Assembly: GCA_002774555.1 (NCBI GenBank)
Contig: PEYC01000023.1
Span: 1 to 6,363, forward strand
DNA: 6,363 nucleotides
Direction of reading: 5' to 3'
Source of the DNA: Candidatus Nealsonbacteria bacterium CG08_land_8_20_14_0_20_36_22
Lineage (GTDB): Bacteria; Patescibacteriota; Minisyncoccia; Minisyncoccales; GWA2-38-27
The translations under genes were made by a program, and so were the position numbers. How positions within the stretch are numbered: position 1 is the first letter of the stretch; every line of letters starts with the position of its first letter. A model generated the notes under the pieces. It saw only the letters and a list, made by a program, of their open reading frames with translations. It was not told the DNA's origin and did not search any database. This document shows positions 1 to 4,829 of this stretch, piece after piece.

Positions 1-1
1 A

Positions 2-571
2 ATGAAGATGGCTGATTTTTCGGTTGAGGACTATCCTGCTCCTTCTTCTTGGAGCTTGAAGGCCCTGGATGAGATTGACCTTAAAATAGTTAAAACCTTG
101 TGCCAGGACGGCAGAGAAAGGTTTGTTGAAGTTGCTAAGCAAACCGGTTTAACTGCGGTTGGAGTTAAAAACAGGGTTGAAAAGTTAATTGAACAAGGGG
201 TGTTGAAGATTCATAGTTTACTAAATACTGAAAAATTTTACTCGGTCTCAGCTAGTATTGGCATAGAAGCTCCTCCGGAAGTTATTTCCAAATTAGTTAA
301 GAAATTTGAAAATTGTCCTTTAACATATAATTTAGTTAAGGTGTCTTCTGGCGACCACAATTTAATTATAGGAATTTTGGCTCCGACGATTGAGAGAGTA
401 AATGATTTTGTTGGAAAACAAATAAGGTCAGAGTCAAAGATAAGGAATATCCATGTTAATTTTGGAGAACTGCCAGCAGTTCCTAAAGGACATTTACCGC
501 CTAATTTTTCAGATGAATATAAAAAATGCCTTTGCGAGAACAGATGTAATGAGTGTGAATATTTCTTATAG
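2..571 (+). CDS. Lrp/AsnC-family transcriptional regulator with cysteine-rich tail
   Basis: This is a likely DNA-binding regulator of the Lrp/AsnC (feast/famine) family. Residues about 22-73 form the typical winged helix-turn-helix, beginning LDEIDLKIVKTL and continuing through VAKQTGLTAVGVKNRVEKL to GVLKI. Residues about 79-157 match the RAM ligand-binding and oligomerisation domain, including the SGDHNLIIGIL segment and a final beta strand (IHVNFGEL). Unusually, the chain continues past the RAM domain to a short tail containing C176, C178, C182 and C185 (CxC-x3-C-x2-C), which looks like a small metal site. That is inference, since standard Lrp proteins lack it. The length of 189 aa is somewhat longer than the usual 150-170. 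The first ATG lies at base 2 and a second at base 8. Because no upstream sequence is visible, the true start may be outside the window. The ligand and target genes cannot be told from the sequence. A hairpin terminator follows about 43 nt after the stop. Confidence 0.85.
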   Translation: MKMADFSVEDYPAPSSWSLKALDEIDLKIVKTLCQDGRERFVEVAKQTGLTAVGVKNRVEKLIEQGVLKIHSLLNTEKFYSVSASIGIEAPPEVISKLVKKFENCPLTYNLVKVSSGDHNLIIGILAPTIERVNDFVGKQIRSESKIRNIHVNFGELPAVPKGHLPPNFSDEYKKCLCENRCNECEYFL

Positions 572-613
572 TCATTAGATAATAATAAAGACAATAGAGA
601 TAAGTTTTATGGG

Positions 614-641
614 TCCTCTAAGGAAAAAAGAGGATTTTTAC
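614..641 (+). terminator. Rho-independent terminator after the Lrp-family gene
   Basis: A six-base-pair stem, TCCTCT (614-619) with AGAGGA (629-634), encloses a nine-base A-rich loop. It is followed at once by TTTTTACTTTT. The position is 43 nt after the regulator's stop codon and upstream of the next promoter, as expected for an intrinsic terminator. The stem is short, so moderate strength is likely. Confidence 0.65.
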
Positions 642-656
642 TTTTCCACAGTTTGA

Positions 657-670
657 CCCCTTGACAGGGG
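657..670 (+). repeat. Small palindrome overlapping the greA -35 box
   Basis: CCCCT (657-661) and AGGGG (666-670) form a perfect 5-bp inverted repeat around TGAC. The -35 hexamer TTGACA (661-666) lies inside it, and a second TTGACC occurs just upstream at 653-658. This could be an operator for a dimeric regulator or a chance GC-rich hairpin. The arrangement is seen directly; the role is inference. Confidence 0.4.
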
Positions 671-688
671 AGTTTGGTAGAGTAAACT
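661..688 (+). promoter_or_regulatory. Putative sigma70-type promoter for the Gre-factor gene
   Basis: A perfect -35 hexamer TTGACA (661-666) is followed after 16 nt by TAAACT (683-688), a 4/6 match to the -10 consensus. A start near 695 would leave an untranslated leader of about 87 nt before the ATG at 782. TAAAAT at 688-693 is a better -10 match, but its 21-nt spacing is too long. The promoter sits after the upstream terminator, as expected for a separate transcription unit. Confidence 0.5.
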
Positions 689-731
689 AAAATATTAGTG
701 ATACTTTAGAAAACGAAAGAAAAAGTTTAAA

Positions 732-753
732 TTAGTTAATTTAGTTAATTAGT
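732..753 (+). repeat. Tandem AT-rich 9-mers in the greA leader
   Basis: TTAGTTAAT occurs twice in direct tandem (732-740 and 741-749), with a further TTAGT at 749-753. The repeat lies in the predicted leader just upstream of the Gre-factor gene. It may be a binding site, an A/U-rich ribosome standby region or replication slippage; the sequence does not decide. Confidence 0.5.
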
Positions 754-781
754 ATTGGCTAAACTTATTCTTTTTGAAACT

Positions 782-1252
782 ATGCCAGAGCTCAAAAAAT
801 TTTATTTAACTAAAGAAGGACTGGATAATTTTAAGAAAGAATACGAGGCCTTAAAAGAGCTTAGAATCGCTAAAGCCCGGGGCAATGTCCCGGAAATTTG
901 GGAATCCGAGGATTTGAATCCCGAGTATTTGTCTTTTAGAGAAAATGTCAATTTATTGGATTCAAAATTGTTTGAACTGGAAAATATTCTAAAAAATTCA
1001 AAATTAATCAAAAAACCTCTTCCTAATAGACAAAATGTTGTTGACTTTGGGGCTACGGTTTTAGTAGAAGTAGATGGCCAGAAAGATGAATTTATGCTTG
1101 TTAGTTCAGTAGAATCTAACCCGGCCGTAGGAAAGATTAGCAATGAGTCGCCGGTAGGAAAGGCGCTTTTAGGGCATCTGGTTGGAGATGAGGTAGTTGT
1201 TTCTTCATCAATTAAAGTAACTTATAAAATAAAAAAGATTAAATATATATAA
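782..1252 (+). CDS. greA: GreA/GreB-family transcription elongation factor
   Basis: Gre factors bind the secondary channel of RNA polymerase and stimulate cleavage of backtracked transcripts. The start at ATG 782 gives 156 aa, close to the usual 158 for GreA, and begins MPELKKFYLTKEGL, matching the family's normal N-terminus. An in-frame TTG at 755 would add nine residues that do not fit the family, so it was not chosen. Neither start has a Shine-Dalgarno motif. Residues about 1-78 form the antiparallel coiled coil. Residues about 85-156 form the FKBP-like C-terminal domain with the signature NPAVGKISNESPVGKALLG (113-131) followed by VGDEV. At the coiled-coil tip the usual GDLSENAEY is replaced by EDLNPEY (43-49). 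The first acidic residue (D44) is therefore kept, while the position of the second catalytic glutamate is lost or shifted. It may thus be a divergent GreA or a Gre-like factor with altered cleavage activity. Confidence 0.85.
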   Translation: MPELKKFYLTKEGLDNFKKEYEALKELRIAKARGNVPEIWESEDLNPEYLSFRENVNLLDSKLFELENILKNSKLIKKPLPNRQNVVDFGATVLVEVDGQKDEFMLVSSVESNPAVGKISNESPVGKALLGHLVGDEVVVSSSIKVTYKIKKIKYI

Positions 1253-1257
1253 CGAAA

Positions 1258-1323
1258 AGAGAACGAAAAGTAAAGCCCGGCTTCTTATGTTTAAGTGAAG
1301 CTGGGCTTTACTTTTCGTTCTCT
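1258..1323 (+). terminator. 27-bp near-perfect inverted repeat, probable greA terminator
   Basis: The left arm (1258-1284) and right arm (1297-1323) are complementary over 27 bp with one G-T position, around a 12-nt loop. The GC core is AAAGCCCGGCTTC with GAAGCTGGGCTTT. The right side continues TTTACTTTTCG, so the core resembles an intrinsic terminator flanked by symmetric A-rich and T-rich arms. It begins six bases after the greA stop. AACGAAAAG also occurs twice in direct repeat (1251-1259 and 1262-1270). The stem is much longer than most terminators, and its right arm overlaps the next promoter's -35 region. A regulatory or mobile-repeat role is therefore also possible. Confidence 0.75.
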
Positions 1324-1336
1324 AACGGGGTATAAT
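1307..1336 (+). promoter_or_regulatory. Promoter of the five-gene operon, predicted leaderless
   Basis: A perfect -10 box TATAAT lies at 1331-1336. TTTACT (1307-1312), a 4/6 match to the -35 consensus, lies 18 nt upstream, inside the right arm of the inverted repeat. If the last T of the -10 box is position -7, transcription starts at 1343, exactly the A of the next ATG. The operon mRNA would then have no leader. Confidence 0.7.
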
Positions 1337-1342
1337 TAAAAT

Positions 1343-1990
1343 ATGGAAGAAAAAAAAGAATTAGATGAGACAATTAATTTTCTGATTCAAGTCGGAAAAC
1401 TAAAAGAAAAAAAGAGAAGAGGATGGCTTGCTCATGAAATAAAAAATCCAGAAACTACTGCTTCTCATATTTTCCGGGCAACATTACTTGCTTGGATTTT
1501 AGCTCGAAAGAGAAAAGGGCTGAACATAGAAAAAGTTTTAAAGATGGCCTTAATCCATGACCTTTGTGAGGTACATACAAAAGATGAAACCCCCTACGAT
1601 CCTTTACTGCCTAATAATTTACAAAACAGAGAGAAGGTAGAGAAAATTTTAGACAAATGGCCAAATTTTACCTTAAAACAGAAGAGAGAAAAGATTCTTA
1701 AAAAATACAAAAGAGAATTTAGAAGTTTAAAAAAACTTGTTTCGGGCTTACCTCGGAATTTAAAAGAGGAGATAATTAATCTTTGGAGGGAATTTGAAAA
1801 TGGGTTTAGCGAAGAAGGAAGGTTTGTTAAACAAATAGATAAAGCAGAAAATTATCTTCAAGGAATGGAATATTGGAAAAGATACGGAAAGATAAGACAA
1901 AAGCTTTGGGCGAGATGGGCAAAAGAAATTTTTGATGATCCTATTATAGTTAAGTTTTTTCGAGCATTAGACGATAAACTTATAAAATAA
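1343..1990 (+). CDS. HD-domain phosphohydrolase, YfbR/HDDC2-like
   Basis: This is a metal-dependent phosphohydrolase of the HD superfamily, closest in pattern to YfbR/HDDC2 proteins, which remove the 5' phosphate from deoxynucleoside monophosphates. Family hallmarks visible are GW at 27-28, PETTASH with H42, the HD dyad H72-D73 in ALIHDLCEVH, the family-specific E76, D81 in KDETP, and the final metal ligand D166 in FVKQIDKAENYLQ. All residues expected for catalysis are present. A lysine- and glutamate-rich stretch (about 95-150) separates the HD dyad from the last aspartate, making the protein slightly longer (215 aa) than E. coli YfbR (199 aa). It is the first gene of the operon, has no leader and no Shine-Dalgarno sequence, and ends one base before the MFS gene. 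The exact substrate is inferred from the family only. Confidence 0.85.
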   Translation: MEEKKELDETINFLIQVGKLKEKKRRGWLAHEIKNPETTASHIFRATLLAWILARKRKGLNIEKVLKMALIHDLCEVHTKDETPYDPLLPNNLQNREKVEKILDKWPNFTLKQKREKILKKYKREFRSLKKLVSGLPRNLKEEIINLWREFENGFSEEGRFVKQIDKAENYLQGMEYWKRYGKIRQKLWARWAKEIFDDPIIVKFFRALDDKLIK

Positions 1991-1991
1991 T

Positions 1992-2627
1992 ATGTTCAAG
2001 TCCATTAATAAAGTTATAAAAATTTTAGTAGTGAGCGATTTTTTTCTGAACTCTGCTTGGGGTTTGCTTGCTCCGATTTTCGCTTTATTTATTGTTCAGA
2101 ATATTACTTTTGGAAACACGGCCCAAGCGGCTAAAGTAGCAGGGTTTTCTACTCTTTGTTATTGGGCCGTAAAGTCATTTTTACAGATTCCGATCGCTAA
2201 ATATCTTGATAAGAACCATGGAGAGAAAGACGATTTCTTATTTATAGTTTTAGGAACATTTTTAACTGGTTTGGTTCCAATCGGTTATTTTTTCTCTTCT
2301 CTGTCTTGGCATATTTATATCTTTCAAGTATTACATGCAGTTGGTATGGCAATGATGGTTCCTTCTTGGTACGCTATTTTTACCAGACACATTGACAAGG
2401 GCAAGGAAGCTTTTGAATGGGGGTTAGACAGCACTTTTTTGGGATTCGGAGTAGGAATCACTGGAGCAATTGGCGGAATTATGGCTGCTGTTTTTGGCTT
2501 TAAACTCATTTTTATTTTAGTAGCGGCTATGAATATAATTTCAGTTTTTTGCCTCCTTGTAATTAGAAAGCAGATAAGCCCTAAGGACCATATTAAAATT
2601 AAAATTCCTCCGTTCACGCCTTTTTAA
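1992..2627 (+). CDS. Half-size MFS-type membrane protein (six helices)
   Basis: This is an integral membrane protein with six predicted transmembrane segments at roughly residues 8-36, 48-70, 82-101, 107-130, 145-168 and 170-192. After segment 2 the sequence IPIAKYLDKNHGEKDD resembles MFS motif A, the loop between helices 2 and 3. At 211 aa it corresponds to only the N-terminal half of a normal 12-helix MFS transporter. No second half follows: the stop is three bases before the next gene and no other frame continues the similarity. It ends in a short basic and proline-containing tail (IKIKIPPFTPF). It is probably a genuine short protein that would have to dimerise to make a transport path. 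The substrate is unknown. It is translationally packed between the HD and PolX genes and lacks a Shine-Dalgarno sequence. Confidence 0.75.
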   Translation: MFKSINKVIKILVVSDFFLNSAWGLLAPIFALFIVQNITFGNTAQAAKVAGFSTLCYWAVKSFLQIPIAKYLDKNHGEKDDFLFIVLGTFLTGLVPIGYFFSSLSWHIYIFQVLHAVGMAMMVPSWYAIFTRHIDKGKEAFEWGLDSTFLGFGVGITGAIGGIMAAVFGFKLIFILVAAMNIISVFCLLVIRKQISPKDHIKIKIPPFTPF

Positions 2628-2630
2628 ATT

Positions 2631-4370
2631 ATGAAAAATCAGGAATTAGCAAAGATATTTTATGATATTGCCAACTATCTTGAAATGGAAGGAGTTGCTT
2701 TTAAACCCTATGCCTTTCAGAAAGCAGCTCTTTTTTTGGAGGGGTTAGAGGATGTTGAAAAAATTTACAAAAAAGGAGGGTTAAGGGCTTTAGAAGATTT
2801 GCCGGCAATCGGTAAAAGCATTGCTTTAAAAATAGAGGAATACTTAAAAAATGGGAAAATAAAATATTACGAGCAAATTAAAAAACAGTTTCCCGTTGAT
2901 TTTAGCGGGATAGCGGCAGTTGAGGGGTTAGGCCCCAAAAAAATCAAGATTCTTTACCAAAAATTAGGTATTAAAAATTTGAACGATTTAGAAAAAGCCG
3001 CCAAATCCCATAAAATTGCTCCGTTGTTTGGTTTCGGGGAAAAAACGGAAAAAAATATTTTAGAAGGAATCGCTTTTTTAAAAAGAAGCAAGGGAAGATT
3101 CCTTTTGGGGGAAATAATGCCGGCGGTACAGGAAATTTTAGCAAAACTGAAAGATTTAAGAGAGGTGGAGCAGGTGAGCGCGGCAGGTTCAGTAAGAAGA
3201 ATGAAGGAAACCATTGGTGACGCTGATATTTTAGTTGTTTCCAAAAATCCAGCCAAAGTGATGGATTTTTTTGTTTCTTTGCCGGGCGTTGTAAAAATTT
3301 GGGGGAAGGGCTTGACGAAAGCTTCGGTGAAAAGAAAAGAAGGATTTGATATGGATTTAAGAGTGGTGCCGAGAAAATCTTATGGCTCTGCCCTTCAATA
3401 TTTTACTGGCTCAAAAGAACACAATATCGTTACCAGAAAAATTGCCATTGAAAAGGGATTGAAGCTTAATGAATACGGCGTTTTTAATGGTTCAAGAATG
3501 ATAGCCGGTAGAACAGAGGAAGATGTTTACAAAGCAATAGGACTTCCTTGGATTCCGCCCGAGTTAAGAGAAAATGAGGGTGAAATTGAAGCCGCCCTTC
3601 GACAGGCTCAGGGTGAAGTTCCGGGGTTGCCCGAAATCATAGATTACAAAGACATTAAAGGCGATTTGCATTGTCATTCTGATTGGGACGGTGGTGAAAA
3701 CTCTATCAAAGAAATGGCGGAAGCCGCTAAAAATATGGGGTATGAATATATAGGCATTTCAGATCACACCAAATTTTTAAGAATAGAACACGGCTTGGAT
3801 GAAAAAAGATTGCTTTTGCAAAAGAAAGAAATCGAAAAAATAAAATCAAAGAGCAAAAATCAAAAATCAAAATTTACGATACTGCACGGGTGCGAAACGA
3901 ATATTTTAGCTGACGGCTCGGTTGATATTAAGGACGAGGTTTTGGAAAAATTAGATTATGTTATTGCTGGCATCCACTCCGGCTTTAAAATGGAAAGGGC
4001 GAAAATGACAGAAAGGATAATTAGGGCAATGGAAAATCCGAATATAGATATTATTGCCCATCCTACTGGCAGATTAATTAAAAAACGCGATGAATGTCTT
4101 ATTGATTTTGGTAAAATTTTGAGAGCAGCCAGAGAAACTAACACAATTTTAGAAATAAATTCCTATCCAGAAAGATTAGATTTAAAAGATTCTTATATTA
4201 GAAGAGCGAAAGAAACGGGAGTAAAAATGGTAATTAACACTGACTCTCATCACAAAGACCAACTCCGCTTTATTGAATACGGAATCGCCCAAGCCCGTCG
4301 CGGTTGGGCTGAGAAAAAAGACATCATCAACACCCAACCATTAGACAGATTATTAAAATATTTTAAATAA
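2631..4370 (+). CDS. polX: DNA polymerase X with PHP exonuclease domain
   Basis: Bacterial PolX fills short DNA gaps in base excision repair and carries a PHP 3'-5' exonuclease. The N-terminal 8-kDa-like region includes helix-hairpin-helix motifs at about 57-75 (LPAIGKSIALKIEEYL) and 98-113 (EGLGPKKIKILYQKLG). The palm has GSVRR (186-190), the metal-binding GDADIL (D197, D199) and FDMDLRVV (D242), followed by YGSALQYFTGSKEHN. The PHP domain (about 343-579) keeps its expected ligands: H347 and H349 in LHCHSDWDGG, H379 in SDHT, E422, H449, H477, and D538 and H540 in TDSHH. Both activities should therefore be intact. The length of 579 aa is typical of the bacterial form. Two insert-like stretches stand out: LRQAQGE (323-329) in the linker before the PHP domain, and a lysine-rich segment at 405-414. 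The gene starts 3 nt after the MFS stop and ends directly against the Nudix ATG. Confidence 0.95.
   Translation: MKNQELAKIFYDIANYLEMEGVAFKPYAFQKAALFLEGLEDVEKIYKKGGLRALEDLPAIGKSIALKIEEYLKNGKIKYYEQIKKQFPVDFSGIAAVEGLGPKKIKILYQKLGIKNLNDLEKAAKSHKIAPLFGFGEKTEKNILEGIAFLKRSKGRFLLGEIMPAVQEILAKLKDLREVEQVSAAGSVRRMKETIGDADILVVSKNPAKVMDFFVSLPGVVKIWGKGLTKASVKRKEGFDMDLRVVPRKSYGSALQYFTGSKEHNIVTRKIAIEKGLKLNEYGVFNGSRMIAGRTEEDVYKAIGLPWIPPELRENEGEIEAALRQAQGEVPGLPEIIDYKDIKGDLHCHSDWDGGENSIKEMAEAAKNMGYEYIGISDHTKFLRIEHGLDEKRLLLQKKEIEKIKSKSKNQKSKFTILHGCETNILADGSVDIKDEVLEKLDYVIAGIHSGFKMERAKMTERIIRAMENPNIDIIAHPTGRLIKKRDECLIDFGKILRAARETNTILEINSYPERLDLKDSYIRRAKETGVKMVINTDSHHKDQLRFIEYGIAQARRGWAEKKDIINTQPLDRLLKYFK
3595..3617 (+). 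repeat. Short palindromic repeat embedded in polX
   Basis: The stretch starting CCCTTCGACAGGCTCAGGG, with CCCT and AGGG ends, followed by TGAA, is read in frame as LRQAQGE between the polymerase and PHP domains. Sequences of the type CCTTCGACA(A/G)GCTCAGG are, from memory, frequent interspersed repeats in many environmental bacterial genomes. Only one copy is visible here, so its repeat status cannot be shown from this window. Confidence 0.5.
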
Positions 4371-4829
4371 ATGCCCAAAGAAACATCTGCCGGAGCTATA
4401 ATTTTTCGCAAGGAAGATAGCGTTATTTATTATCTTCTTTTGCATTACAAGTCAGGGCATTGGGATTTTCCTAAGGGTCATATTGAAGAAGGAGAAAAAG
4501 AAGAAGATACGGTAAAACGCGAAGTAGCAGAAGAAACCGGGATTAAAAACATTAAAATAATTGAGGGTTTTAAAGAGCGGATAAAATATTTTTTTCGAGA
4601 GAATTACAATTCAAAAGAAAATAAAGAGAAAGGCAGGAAAGAATGGATTTTTAAAACGGTTACTTTTTATTTGGCTCAAACTCAAACTAAAGAAGTGAAA
4701 ATTTCTTTTGAACACAAGGGTTTTAAATGGTTGCGATATGAGGAAGCTTTAAAACAATTAACTTTCAAAAACGCAAAAGAAATTTTGAAAAAAGCTAATG
4801 ACCGCCTTATTTCAAAAAAAGATTTATAA
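4371..4829 (+). CDS. Nudix hydrolase, Ap4A hydrolase-like
   Basis: Nudix enzymes hydrolyse nucleoside diphosphates linked to other groups. The full Nudix box is present at residues 36-58 (G36, E42, then REVAEETGI), matching GX5EX7REUXEEXGU with all metal-binding glutamates. The N-terminus SAGAIIFRKEDSVIYYLLL followed by GHWDFPKGH is typical of the asymmetrical bis(5'-nucleosyl)-tetraphosphatase (Ap4A hydrolase) subgroup, as are the 152-aa length and the later FKWLRYEEALKQLTF segment. Ap4A cleavage is therefore the best guess, though other dinucleotide or mRNA-cap-like substrates are possible. Its ATG directly follows the PolX stop codon (TAAATG), and its 3' end overlaps the PurF-like gene by 32 nt in another frame. 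This suggests translational coupling on both sides. Confidence 0.85.
   Translation: MPKETSAGAIIFRKEDSVIYYLLLHYKSGHWDFPKGHIEEGEKEEDTVKREVAEETGIKNIKIIEGFKERIKYFFRENYNSKENKEKGRKEWIFKTVTFYLAQTQTKEVKISFEHKGFKWLRYEEALKQLTFKNAKEILKKANDRLISKKDL

Noticed and set aside
238..594. Minus-strand open frame opposite the Lrp-type gene
   Set aside because: It is antisense to a clear family member and its translation shows no recognisable domain.
732..753. CRISPR-like array
   Set aside because: The repeats are 9 nt in direct tandem with no spacers.
755..781. TTG start giving a Gre factor nine residues longer
   Set aside because: The extra residues do not match the family, there is no ribosome binding site, and ATG 782 gives the standard N-terminus and length.
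1258..1323. tRNA or other structured RNA gene
   Set aside because: It is one long simple stem-loop with no cloverleaf, anticodon arm or T-loop sequence.
2324..2617. Minus-strand open frame opposite the MFS gene
   Set aside because: It is the reverse of hydrophobic helices, giving a pseudo-membrane pattern with no family signature.
2560..2640. Frameshift truncating the MFS gene
   Set aside because: No frame after the stop continues MFS-like sequence; PolX starts almost at once with its normal N-terminus.
2954..3256. Minus-strand open frame opposite polX
   Set aside because: It lies within the well-supported PolX coding region and has no independent support.
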